A DNA stretch of 64,000 bases, taken from NCBI RefSeq assembly GCF_016695175.1, contig NZ_CP068023.1, forward strand, positions 3,363,501-3,427,500, read 5' to 3'. The position numbers and the translations under genes were made by a program. The DNA comes from Pseudoalteromonas sp. GCY (GTDB lineage Bacteria; Pseudomonadota; Gammaproteobacteria; Enterobacterales; Alteromonadaceae). The notes under the pieces were generated by a model. That model was not told the origin of the DNA, made no database searches, and worked only from the letters and a program-made list of their open reading frames with translations. Below are positions 30,658 through 38,945 of the stretch, one piece after another (position 1 is the first letter of the stretch; each line of letters begins with the position of its first letter).

Positions 30658-30969
30658 TTAAGCGCTAATGCCAGTGATTTTAACTTCAGTGAACCACTGA
30701 CGGTGGCCCATCTGCTTACGAGAATGCTTACGACGTCTAAACTTAACAATCTTAATCTTCTCGCCACGACCGTGAGATACAACTTCAGCTGTAATTTTAC
30801 CACCGTTAACAAACGGTGCACCGATCTCGATCTTTTCACCATCAGCAATTAGAAGTACTGAATCAAATTCAACTGCTGCACCAGTTTCAACGTTTAGCTT
30901 TTCTAAACGAATTGTTTGACCTTCAGTCACACGGTGCTGTTTACCACCACTTTGGAAAACCGCGTACAT
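30658..30969 (-). CDS. rplU: 50S ribosomal protein L21
   Basis: L21 binds 23S rRNA in the 50S subunit. The start at ATG 30969 gives 103 residues, identical in length to E. coli L21, beginning [18 protein letters not shown]. The basic [19 protein letters not shown] segment contacts rRNA. The in-frame upstream extension is not conserved and is excluded. A good promoter lies about 55 bp upstream. Confidence 0.98.
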   Translation of the reverse strand: MYAVFQSGGKQHRVTEGQTIRLEKLNVETGAAVEFDSVLLIADGEKIEIGAPFVNGGKITAEVVSHGRGEKIKIVKFRRRKHSRKQMGHRQWFTEVKITGISA

Positions 30970-31020
30970 AATTAACTCCGTCTGTGCGCCCTCAAATCGA
31001 CGCAACTTAATATTCTTCAA

Positions 31021-31386
31021 TAGGGCGCGAAGTTTACGCTAATGCGTATCTTGGCGCAAGAGTAAATTTGAAGAAAGTGAATAAAATTTAGCTCGTAAGA
31101 GGGCAATCAAATATTTTCCCCTATTCTAGTCAAAAAAATGTCAAAGCCAAGCTCTTTTTTCTCTCAATTCATCAGACAAAAGGCGAATCTATGGTTTACC
31201 TAATACAGTACCAAATGAGATTTCACTGTACCTATTTCACCCATTACGCGACCATTAAAAGCACAAAAAGTAAGCATAAAAACGTTTTTTTATAAGCAAC
31301 TACGACAATTTATCGAGTCGATGATTTTTTTGTAGTACAATCGCCGAGTTTATTCATTTTCGGTTAATAGATTGGCTCGGAGCGCA
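31021..31386. other. divergent control region rplU / ispB
   Basis: This 366-bp gap holds no gene. It contains the rplU promoter at its left end, a TACAAT -10 candidate for ispB (31336-31341) at its right end, and an AT-rich middle. A second TAGAAT element on the minus strand near 31120 may be another rplU promoter. No repeats or other structure were seen. Confidence 0.5.
31031..31059 (-). promoter_or_regulatory. rplU-rpmA promoter
   Basis: On the minus strand TTGCGC, a 17-bp spacer and TAAACT are followed by the GC-rich TCGCGCCC discriminator typical of growth-rate-controlled ribosomal promoters. The predicted start lies about 55 bp before rplU. Confidence 0.65.
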
Positions 31387-32358
31387 ATGGATATAAAAAC
31401 TATCCAAAATTTGGTTGAGCAAGATATGCTTGACGTCAACCAACTTATACATCAACAAATGCAATCTGATGTTGCACTTGTAAAACAGCTAGGTTTATAC
31501 ATTGTAAATAGCGGAGGAAAACGCATCCGCCCGATGTTAGCCCTTTTGGCCGCCCGAGCATTAGGTTACGAAGGTGATAAACACATCACACTAGCGACAA
31601 TTGTAGAGTTTATTCACACTGCAACTTTACTCCATGATGACGTGGTTGATGAGTCATTACTGCGCCGTGGAGAACCGACTGCAAATGCAGAGTTTGGAAA
31701 TGCGGCAAGCGTATTGGTTGGTGACTTTATCTACACTCGCTCATTCCAGTTGATGGTTGGCCTTGGCAATATGGAAGTCATGCAGATCTTAGCGGATGCG
31801 ACTAATATTATCGCTGAGGGCGAAGTGTTACAGCTAATGAACTGTAATGACCCAGATACAACTGAAAAGAGCTATATGCAGGTTATCTACAGCAAAACGG
31901 CAAAACTATTTGAAGCTGCAACTTTACTACCTGCTGTAGTGTTAGAGCAATCAGACGAAATTAAAACTGCGCTTAAGCTTTACGGTATGCATTTAGGCAC
32001 AGCCTTCCAACTTGTAGACGATATTCTTGACTACAGTGCTAACGCAGAATTGCTGGGCAAGAATATTGGCGATGATCTCGCCGAGGGTAAACCTACGCTT
32101 CCGCTTATTTATGCAATGCAGCATGCAAATGCTCAGCAAACAGCTCAAATCAGAAAAGCAATAGAAAGTGGTAATGGGCTTGATTATCTTGAAGATATAT
32201 TAGCAACACTAGCCGAGACTAAAGCACTTGACTTCACGATGGCTAAAGCCCAAGAAGAAGCCCAAAAAGCGATTGCACAATTGAGCGTTTTACCTGACTC
32301 AGTGCATAAAGAAGCACTTATAGGACTTGCTAAACTTTCTGTGGATAGAGAGTATTAA
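31387..32358 (+). CDS. ispB: Octaprenyl diphosphate synthase IspB
   Basis: IspB builds the C40 isoprenoid chain for ubiquinone and menaquinone. I start at ATG 31387 (323 residues, exactly the E. coli length) because TCGGAGC lies 5 bp upstream. An in-frame TTG at 31372 is rejected. The two aspartate-rich motifs are LLHDDVVDES and QLVDDILDYS, with GGKRIRPM near residue 45. It is divergent from rplU-rpmA as in E. coli. Its product is the substrate of UbiA at 1.5 kb. Confidence 0.96.
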   Translation: MDIKTIQNLVEQDMLDVNQLIHQQMQSDVALVKQLGLYIVNSGGKRIRPMLALLAARALGYEGDKHITLATIVEFIHTATLLHDDVVDESLLRRGEPTANAEFGNAASVLVGDFIYTRSFQLMVGLGNMEVMQILADATNIIAEGEVLQLMNCNDPDTTEKSYMQVIYSKTAKLFEAATLLPAVVLEQSDEIKTALKLYGMHLGTAFQLVDDILDYSANAELLGKNIGDDLAEGKPTLPLIYAMQHANAQQTAQIRKAIESGNGLDYLEDILATLAETKALDFTMAKAQEEAQKAIAQLSVLPDSVHKEALIGLAKLSVDREY

Positions 32359-32385
32359 TCGTCCCCTAGCCAGTTTATGAGCTAT

Positions 32386-32415
32386 AAAAAGGTCGCTGAT
32401 GCGACCTTTATTTTT
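32386..32415 (+). terminator. terminator after ispB
   Basis: AAAAAGGTCGC-TGAT-GCGACCTTTATTTTT forms a stable stem with a T-rich tail. It overlaps the last codons of the convergent yggX gene. Confidence 0.85.
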
Positions 32416-32680
32416 CTGGTGGCCTGTAGCCTTCAATTTCGACTTCTTTATCTTCAAACAAAAAGCCGACCATCTGCTCTTCAAGCATTTGCCTATGCTC
32501 AGGATCCATCATATTAAGATGCTTTTCGTTAATTAGCATAGTTTGCTTATGCTGCCATTGCTGCCAAGCTTCTTTGGAGATGTTATTAAATATACGTTCA
32601 CCAACTTCTCCTGGATACAGTTGAAAATCCAGTCCAGGCGCTTCCTTTTGTAACTTTTGACAAAATACCGTACGTGCCAT
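32408..32680 (-). CDS. yggX: YggX iron-trafficking protein
   Basis: YggX is a small cytoplasmic protein that helps protect Fe-S clusters from oxidation. The 90-residue sequence starts [20 protein letters not shown] with the conserved Cys7 and includes [26 protein letters not shown] precedes the start. It lies 65 bp after mutY, the usual mutY-yggX pair, which fits because MutY carries a [4Fe-4S] cluster. Confidence 0.95.
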   Translation of the reverse strand: MARTVFCQKLQKEAPGLDFQLYPGEVGERIFNNISKEAWQQWQHKQTMLINEKHLNMMDPEHRQMLEEQMVGFLFEDKEVEIEGYRPPEK

Positions 32681-32745
32681 GAGTATCTACCTCTTCAATT
32701 TTAATCGTGCACTCAATGAGAGTCAGCACCAGTGATGGTGTCAGT

Positions 32746-33807
32746 TTACCCTATTGCGGTTAATACTTTAACCAACTTTTTAGTCGGCGCAGCGAGCCCA
32801 ACCTCTGGCGGGTTATGAGTATCGAACCACAGCAATTGCTGATCATGCACACAATCTGGCATACTTTTTACTTCTACAACCACGGGGGTAATAGTTAACT
32901 CAAAATGCGTAAAAATATGCACAAAGGGTTCAAGTGTATTTGTACATTCAAGTTTAAGTTCTTGCTGCTTAATAAACGCGTCTAACTCATCTTGCTCTGC
33001 AAACTCAAAAAAGCCGAATAACCCACCCCATATTCCACTCGAAGGGCGCTTCTCCATCAAAACTTTATCATCACATTTAATTATTAAGTGGTGAGTACGC
33101 TTTTTTGGTTTCTCTTTTTTGGGTTTAGGGTTTGGAAACTCTTTAACCCGATTATTTTTGAACGCCGAACATTCCTCAACAAGTGGGCAAACATCACAGT
33201 TTGGCTTACTTCTGGTACATACGCCTGAACCTAAATCCATCATAGCCTGATTAAACGCTCTTACATCACCGCTTGGCGTGACGGCATCACTCAAAGACCA
33301 TAACTGATTTTCGACCTTTTTTACTCCGTACCAACCCTCAACCATATAAAACCTAGCTAGGACTCGCTTAACATTACCATCGAGTATTGGATGATGCTGA
33401 CCAAGCGCAAGAGAGAGTATCGCACCTGCGGTAGAGCGACCAATGCCCGGTAAGTCCATCACCGCTTCTAATGTTTGTGGGAATTCACCTTTATAGCTAT
33501 CTCTGATCACTTTTGCAGCTTTATGAAGGTTTCTTGCTCTGGCGTAATAACCAAGCCCAGTCCAATGGTGTAACACTTCATCTTCCGGTGCATCGGCCAA
33601 CGCAATTACTGTTGGGAAGCGCGCCATAAAGCGCTCGAAATAAGGAATAACTGTGGTTACTTGAGTCTGCTGTAACATCACCTCAGAAATCCATACTTTA
33701 TACGGTGTTTTTCCGAGTTGCCACGGCAGTGTTTTTCTACCATGAAGGTGATACCAAGACACAACTTGCTCACCAAACCACTTAGCTTGTTGCTGGCTAA
33801 CTTTCAT
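32746..33807 (-). CDS. mutY: Adenine DNA glycosylase MutY
   Basis: MutY removes adenine mispaired with 8-oxoguanine. The 353-residue protein has catalytic Glu42 ([10 protein letters not shown]), the helix-hairpin-helix [12 protein letters not shown], Asp143 in [12 protein letters not shown], and the [4Fe-4S] ligand set in [17 protein letters not shown] (spacing C-x6-C-x2-C-x5-C). The NUDIX-like recognition domain fills the C-terminus. It is the first gene of mutY-yggX and divergent from trmB, as in E. coli. Confidence 0.97.
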   Translation of the reverse strand: MKVSQQQAKWFGEQVVSWYHLHGRKTLPWQLGKTPYKVWISEVMLQQTQVTTVIPYFERFMARFPTVIALADAPEDEVLHHWTGLGYYARARNLHKAAKVIRDSYKGEFPQTLEAVMDLPGIGRSTAGAILSLALGQHHPILDGNVKRVLARFYMVEGWYGVKKVENQLWSLSDAVTPSGDVRAFNQAMMDLGSGVCTRSKPNCDVCPLVEECSAFKNNRVKEFPNPKPKKEKPKKRTHHLIIKCDDKVLMEKRPSSGIWGGLFGFFEFAEQDELDAFIKQQELKLECTNTLEPFVHIFTHFELTITPVVVEVKSMPDCVHDQQLLWFDTHNPPEVGLAAPTKKLVKVLTAIG

Positions 33808-33945
33808 AAACTTGTCTAGTACTTGCTACAAAAGCCGCCAGTGTAATCACAATTGCTTTAATAGTCACCACGTAAAATTTCACTCTATACTTGTTTATTG
33901 CCAACTGAATGACGATAATGTGCGACCATTTTCACGAGCATAGAA

Positions 33946-34677
33946 ATGACCATGAACGAATCAAGCAAAAGTGCGCTCGAACAGGCGCAGGAAGAAGGCA
34001 AGTACATCAGAAAAGTGCGTAGCTTTGTTAAGCGTGAAGGACGTCTTACTAAAGGCCAAGCAGCATCGCTAGAAAAATGCTGGCCAACAATGGGACTGGA
34101 GCACCAACAAGGTTTGCTGGACTTTACAGAAGTATTTGGTAACAGCAATGAAGTCGTTCTTGAGATTGGATTTGGGATGGGTAAGTCTCTCGTTGAGATG
34201 GCAAAAAATAACCCTCAACAAAACTTTATTGGCATAGAAGTACACCGTCCAGGTGTAGGTGCTTGCTTGATGGATGCAGATGAACAAGGCATCACTAACT
34301 TACGTGTTTTTGAACACGATGCAGTTGAAATCTTAGCGGATTGTATCGCTGATGGCAGCCTTGCTAAATTACAACTATTCTTCCCTGATCCATGGCATAA
34401 AAAGCGTCACCACAAACGTCGCATTGTACAACTTGAATTTGCTGAGAAAATACGCCAAAAGCTTAAAGTAGGTGGCGTGCTCCATATGGCAACTGACTGG
34501 GAAAACTATGCCGAGCATATGCTTGAAGTGATGAGCGCAGCACCTGGTTATAAAAACCAGTCGCAAAGCAATGACTATGTTCCTCGCCCAGACTTTAGAC
34601 CGCTTACTAAGTTTGAACAACGAGGCCATCGTTTAGGACATGGCGTTTGGGATTTAATGTTCGAGCGTATTAGCTAA
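33946..34677 (+). CDS. trmB: tRNA (guanine-N7)-methyltransferase TrmB
   Basis: TrmB methylates G46 of tRNA with S-adenosylmethionine. The 243-residue protein has the SAM motif [29 protein letters not shown], and the substrate segment [16 protein letters not shown], all diagnostic. Two ATG codons (33946 and 33952) are possible and the first is used. It is divergent from mutY and followed by rsmC. Confidence 0.96.
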   Translation: MTMNESSKSALEQAQEEGKYIRKVRSFVKREGRLTKGQAASLEKCWPTMGLEHQQGLLDFTEVFGNSNEVVLEIGFGMGKSLVEMAKNNPQQNFIGIEVHRPGVGACLMDADEQGITNLRVFEHDAVEILADCIADGSLAKLQLFFPDPWHKKRHHKRRIVQLEFAEKIRQKLKVGGVLHMATDWENYAEHMLEVMSAAPGYKNQSQSNDYVPRPDFRPLTKFEQRGHRLGHGVWDLMFERIS

Positions 34678-34757
34678 ACAGCCCCTCTTTATAATGGAGC
34701 GGCTCAACAGGCTGCTTCATCGCCCATCTATTTGAGTACATTCACTAGGAGTTAGCG

Positions 34758-35786
34758 TTGCAGTTTACCAACCCGAGTTTATTACTACTTCGTAATGAAG
34801 AAGAGCTTATTGCCAACAATATTCTGGTTATTAACCATCAGCGCGACGGCTTCCTACGTGAATTAAAAGCGCTCAATCCAAGTTCGGCAATTCATGCATT
34901 TAGTTTCGATTTTGCAGACCACCTTCACGCCGATAAAATCGCCGACGTTAAGAGCTATGTAGACCATCAACTACCGCAGTTGCAAAATATTGATTTAGTT
35001 ATTTATTATTACCCTAAATCAAAACCTGAAGCGCAAATGGTATTTGATAACATCCGCCACTTGAGCACGGCTGAAACTAGGTTACTCGTTGTTGGCGAAA
35101 ACAAAAGTGGGGTGAAAAGTGCAGAAAAGCAACTTAAAGAGCACGCTGCACACTGTTATAAATTAGAAAGCGCAAAACACTGCATTTTGTATGAGTTTGA
35201 TCAGCTTACTACCAACCCAAATTTTGATTTAAGCCATTATGTACAGACATTTTCAGTGCGTATCGCCAAGACCGAGTTTACTGCCGCAAGTTTGCCTGGT
35301 GTATTTAATCATGGGAAGCTCGACGCAGGTACTCAACTATTACTAGAAAATGTCACCCTTCCCTATAAAGGTAAAGTGTTAGATTTTGGCTGTGGTGCTG
35401 GGCTTATTGCCTGCTACGCCTTATTGAACAACCCAACACTTAAATTCACCTGTTTAGATGTCAATGCACTTGCGCTGTTTGCCACGCAGCAGACTTTAGC
35501 TTTAAACAACCTCAGTGCAACTTTGTTACTTAGTGACGGTTTAAGTGAATTGAATGGTAAATTCAACCTTATTTTAAGCAATCCACCATTTCATACAGGC
35601 CTTTCAACAGACTATGATATCGCTGAGCAATTTCTACATAACATTAAGCGTCATATGGATACCAAGTCTAATATTCAGTTAGTTGCAAATAGCTTCTTAA
35701 AATACCCACCTATTTTAGAAGCTCAGTTTGAACAGTTTGAAGTTGTCACTAAAAACACTAAATTCGCCATCTATAAAGCGCAGTAG
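34758..35786 (+). CDS. rsmC: 16S rRNA m2G1207 methyltransferase RsmC
   Basis: RsmC methylates N2 of G1207 in 16S rRNA. The start is a TTG codon supported by AGGAG 6 bp upstream. The 342-residue protein has a degenerate N-terminal methyltransferase-like domain and a catalytic C-terminal domain with VLDFGCGAGLIACYAL (SAM binding) and ILSNPPFHTGL (the NPPF catalytic motif). It is preceded by trmB in the same direction, with an 80-bp gap. Confidence 0.93.
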   Translation: MQFTNPSLLLLRNEEELIANNILVINHQRDGFLRELKALNPSSAIHAFSFDFADHLHADKIADVKSYVDHQLPQLQNIDLVIYYYPKSKPEAQMVFDNIRHLSTAETRLLVVGENKSGVKSAEKQLKEHAAHCYKLESAKHCILYEFDQLTTNPNFDLSHYVQTFSVRIAKTEFTAASLPGVFNHGKLDAGTQLLLENVTLPYKGKVLDFGCGAGLIACYALLNNPTLKFTCLDVNALALFATQQTLALNNLSATLLLSDGLSELNGKFNLILSNPPFHTGLSTDYDIAEQFLHNIKRHMDTKSNIQLVANSFLKYPPILEAQFEQFEVVTKNTKFAIYKAQ

Positions 35787-35797
35787 TTTACTAACTC

Positions 35798-35830
35798 TAA
35801 GGTTTACTTGCTTATATCAAGTAAACCTTA
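35798..35830. terminator. perfect 13-bp hairpin after rsmC
   Basis: TAAGGTTTACTTG and CAAGTAAACCTTA pair perfectly around a 7-base loop, 11 bp after the rsmC stop. No T run follows directly, so it may act as a terminator or as a 3'-end stabiliser. Confidence 0.55.
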
Positions 35831-35950
35831 ACTCAAACCCACCTTTTATCTTTTCATTTTCAAAGATTTGCTCTACTTTATTATAATGAGTTATTGGATC
35901 TCAAAAGCTCTGTAGCCGCAGCTAAGGCTGATCATACAGCTGGAATAAGA

Positions 35951-37573
35951 ATGAGTAAGCAATTAACCAAAACAAGCATAAGAAAAGTATTGATCAGCGC
36001 AGTGATGCTTGTAACCGCGCTGTGCCTCTCTTTATCCATATCTATTTCCACTTACCTTGATGTAAAAGAGCAAAAGCAACTGATCATCAACAAAATAGAG
36101 ATGATAGCCGACATCGTTGCGTTCAATTCTCAGATCACAATTTTATTCGATGATCGAAAAACAGAAGATGCACGTCTAAAGTCTTTTCAACAAGTGGATA
36201 TCATCAAAAACATCCATATCTATGCCATGGATGACGTAACCAACAGCCCTGTGTTTTTTACCAGCTACAACGCCAGTCGAACACCACCTGTACCACTAAA
36301 GGTTAATCAAATTGAAGAGTTAAAAACCCCCAAGGTCTCAGAAGACTACATTGAATTGATTAAACCTGTAATTTATGAGGGGAATATTGAAGGTTATGTT
36401 TATGTCCGCGGCGGTTTAGAAAGGCTCTCAAACTATATAAATAAAAAAATCTTGGTAGATATCGCGCTCACCTTATTCGTACTTCTCCTCGTATTGCTAG
36501 TTTCAAGGGGGATCCAAAAGCGTATAGCTACGCCAATTGAAGGACTCTCAGCTCTATTGCAGGACGTTTCAAAAAATCATAATTACAGTGCTAGAGCTCC
36601 TGGTAGCAATATTGCAGAACTAAACGTACTAGCAAATAACTTAAATATCATGTTAGCTCGCACCGAGAATCAACTAGAGCGTCATAAAGCTGACAAGCAA
36701 GAAATAAAACAACTCAACCAGAGCTTGGAGGAAAAAGTTAATCAACGCACAATTGCGCTAAGAGAGGCTAACCAAGAATTGCTGAATGCTTTAGAGCGTA
36801 TGCATCAATACCAAAACCAAATCATCGAGAACGAAAAAATGGCTTCGCTGGGGCAAATGGTGGCAGGTGTTGCCCACGAGGTAAATACCCCTATCGGTTT
36901 GGGGATCACAGGTTCTACGTTGTTAAGAGACAAATTATCCGATATTCGCGAAGCGTTTCAAACAAAGTCTCTGACCTCCAAACAGTTAGAGCGCTTTGTT
37001 AACGATGGAATTGAAAATCTTGATCTCATCTACCGCAACCTAAACCGAGCGGCTGAGCTGGTTTCTAGCTTTAAGCGCCTTGCCGTAAGCCAGGATCTAG
37101 AAGTGAACTCACGAATAGATTTGTCAAACCTACTTACTGAAGTCGTAGCATCTATGCGAGCTGAACTCTCCACAAAACAACCTGAAGTGACTATTGACTG
37201 TGACTCTGGACTTGCAATCGAAAGTAAAGCGGGACCATTACAACAAGTGTTAGAGCAGCTTATATCCAACTCCTTACTCCATGGTTTTAAAGATCAACAA
37301 AACAATAGCATTTCAATTACTGTGAAACCATCAATGGGACAACTTGCTATTGAATATGCAGACAACGGAATGGGTGTACCCAAAGCAATTAAAAAGCGCA
37401 TCTTCGATCCGTTTGTCACAACTCGTAGAGGTGAGGGAGGAAGCGGCCTAGGTATGCATTTGGTTTATAACCTGGTAACCCAAGCACTTGGAGGCTCGAT
37501 CACTTTAGATGAAGAATTTAGCCAAGGTGCTAAGTTTATTATATCTCTTCCTCTGTCGGGTAATCTAAAATGA
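35951..37573 (+). CDS. Membrane sensor histidine kinase
   Basis: From ATG 35951, with GGAATAAG upstream, this is a 540-residue kinase. It has a first membrane helix (about 13-35) and a periplasmic sensor of about 115 residues with NKIEMIADIVAFNSQI, as in CHASE8-like sensors. A second membrane helix (VDIALTLFVLLLVLLVSR), HAMP and a coiled coil follow. The HisKA domain has His309 in VAGVAHEVNTPIG, and the ATPase domain has GSGLGMHLVYNLVTQALGG. No response regulator is paired with it except arcA further on. Its stop overlaps the start of a yfiR-like gene (ATGA), so the YfiR-like protein is the likely periplasmic partner. Confidence 0.88.
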   Translation: MSKQLTKTSIRKVLISAVMLVTALCLSLSISISTYLDVKEQKQLIINKIEMIADIVAFNSQITILFDDRKTEDARLKSFQQVDIIKNIHIYAMDDVTNSPVFFTSYNASRTPPVPLKVNQIEELKTPKVSEDYIELIKPVIYEGNIEGYVYVRGGLERLSNYINKKILVDIALTLFVLLLVLLVSRGIQKRIATPIEGLSALLQDVSKNHNYSARAPGSNIAELNVLANNLNIMLARTENQLERHKADKQEIKQLNQSLEEKVNQRTIALREANQELLNALERMHQYQNQIIENEKMASLGQMVAGVAHEVNTPIGLGITGSTLLRDKLSDIREAFQTKSLTSKQLERFVNDGIENLDLIYRNLNRAAELVSSFKRLAVSQDLEVNSRIDLSNLLTEVVASMRAELSTKQPEVTIDCDSGLAIESKAGPLQQVLEQLISNSLLHGFKDQQNNSISITVKPSMGQLAIEYADNGMGVPKAIKKRIFDPFVTTRRGEGGSGLGMHLVYNLVTQALGGSITLDEEFSQGAKFIISLPLSGNLK

Positions 37574-38091
37574 GGTTGATTAATCTAGTTGTTTTGCTTT
37601 TATTTGTCTCCTTAAATACAACTGCAAAATCACCAGATCAGGTTCGTTCTGCTTTTCTCTATCAGATGGCAAAATTCGTCGAGTTTCCCGACGAAAACAC
37701 AAAAAACAGTATTCAATTTTGCTTCTATTCACTTGAATCCGGGCCGGCTGCTGAACTAAAAAGTGCAACAAAGCTAAATGTGCGAGGCAAACCCATTGAG
37801 CTCGTAGAAGCAAAAAAAACGTGGAGCTATAGGGAACTTTCCAGTGCTTGCGATATCACATACATTGATGAAACTAGCGAAAATGATATACTGTCCGCTT
37901 GGACCGATACAATAGAGTCAAACATGTTGACCGTGGGCGAAAGTATTGAGTTTTTAGAAAGAGGCGGGATTGCTTCTTTGGTCCAAGAAGGGAGCAAAAT
38001 TCGACTGTATATAAATAAGCAAGCACTAGAAAAACAGTACTTCATCGTACGCTCAAGGCTGCTTGCCGTATCCAAGTTTCATCCCAACTGA
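37570..38091 (+). CDS. YfiR-family periplasmic protein (DUF4154)
   Basis: This 173-residue protein has a signal peptide (MRLINLVVLLLFVSLNTTA) followed by the YfiR domain. Matching parts are RSAFLYQMAKFVEFPDE at the start, SSACDITYIDET in the middle, LERGGIASLVQEGSKIRLYI, and VRSRLLAVSKF at the end. In Pseudomonas, YfiR restrains the diguanylate cyclase YfiN in the periplasm. Here the 4-bp overlap with the kinase gene suggests that it controls the kinase's sensor domain instead. That pairing is inference. Confidence 0.82.
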   Translation: MRLINLVVLLLFVSLNTTAKSPDQVRSAFLYQMAKFVEFPDENTKNSIQFCFYSLESGPAAELKSATKLNVRGKPIELVEAKKTWSYRELSSACDITYIDETSENDILSAWTDTIESNMLTVGESIEFLERGGIASLVQEGSKIRLYINKQALEKQYFIVRSRLLAVSKFHPN

Positions 38092-38097
38092 TTTTAC

Positions 38098-38126
38098 TTG
38101 TTAACAATTGGATAAGCTCCTATAAT
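38098..38126 (+). promoter_or_regulatory. arcA promoter
   Basis: TTGTTA, a 17-bp spacer and a perfect TATAAT lie about 75 bp before the arcA start. The -35 region overlaps GTTAACAAT, which resembles half of an ArcA site. Confidence 0.6.
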
Positions 38127-38185
38127 CGTAAATATTCGGATTTATTATATAAGTCCGGACACATTGTAAATTATATATTCCGAAA

Positions 38186-38197
38186 AGGTTAATTAAT
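38186..38197 (+). promoter_or_regulatory. possible ArcA-binding site at the arcA start
   Basis: GGTTAATTAATA matches the core of the published ArcA consensus (A/T)GTTAATTA(A/T) and ends at the base before the start codon, overlapping the ribosome-binding region. It could allow autoregulation, but the core is short and AT-rich, so chance is possible. Confidence 0.4.
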
Positions 38198-38198
38198 A

Positions 38199-38918
38199 AT
38201 GCAAACGCCAGTCATTCTAATTGTAGAGGATGAAGACGTAACTCGACTGAACCTCGTTAGTTTATTTGAAGCGGAAGGTTACAAAGTAATCGAAGCCATT
38301 GATGGCGATGACATGCATGACAAGTTGACATCAAATGATGATGTAAACCTTGTAATCATGGATATCAACCTTCCTGGTAAAAATGGTTTAATTTTGGCGC
38401 GTGAATTACGCCAGAAGAAAAATATCGGCCTTATTTTCCTAACAGGTCGTGACAATGATGTTGACCGCATTCTTGGTCTTGAGATTGGTGCTGATGATTA
38501 CATCACAAAACCATTTAACCCGCGTGAACTAACGATTCGTGCTCGTAACCTAATCTCTCGTACTGGCACGTCTGCAGAAGAGTCAACAATTGATAGCAAC
38601 GGCGTTATTACTTTTAATGGTTGGGAGTTAGATGAAAACAGTCGCTGTTTAACATCTCCAACAGGCGATTCAAAGCGTCTACCAAAAGGTGAATACCGTG
38701 CACTTCGTCTAATGCTAGATTCGCCTGGCCGCATCTTTAGCCGTGAGCAGCTTATCAAGCACATGACTGGTCGTGAACTTCGCGCAAATGACCGTACTGT
38801 TGACGTTACTATTCGTCGTATTCGTAAGCATTTCGAAACTGATAACAATACGCCTGAATTAATTAGTACAATTCACGGTGAAGGTTACCGTTTCATTGGT
38901 AAACTCGACGCTCAATAA
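38199..38918 (+). CDS. arcA: Response regulator ArcA
   Basis: ArcA is the OmpR-family regulator of the Arc two-component system that represses respiratory genes under low oxygen. The 239-residue protein is very close to E. coli ArcA. It has a receiver domain with phosphoacceptor Asp55 in [32 protein letters not shown], and a winged-helix output domain with [20 protein letters not shown] and [10 protein letters not shown]. It ends 6 bp from the stop of arcB on the opposite strand, whereas in E. coli the two genes are far apart. Confidence 0.97.
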   Translation: MQTPVILIVEDEDVTRLNLVSLFEAEGYKVIEAIDGDDMHDKLTSNDDVNLVIMDINLPGKNGLILARELRQKKNIGLIFLTGRDNDVDRILGLEIGADDYITKPFNPRELTIRARNLISRTGTSAEESTIDSNGVITFNGWELDENSRCLTSPTGDSKRLPKGEYRALRLMLDSPGRIFSREQLIKHMTGRELRANDRTVDVTIRRIRKHFETDNNTPELISTIHGEGYRFIGKLDAQ

Positions 38919-38945
38919 TCGTTTTTACTGATCTTCAGCGAGTTT
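38901..38945. terminator. long inverted repeat between arcA and arcB
   Basis: AAACTCG and CGAGTTT (extended by GCT/AGC after a 2-base bulge) bracket the stop codons of arcA and arcB. It could form a shared weak terminator. The loop of more than 20 bases makes this uncertain. Confidence 0.35.

Noticed and set aside
33885-34148. An 87-residue minus-strand frame across the trmB start
   Set aside because: It lies antisense to the conserved TrmB N-terminus and has no recognisable domain.
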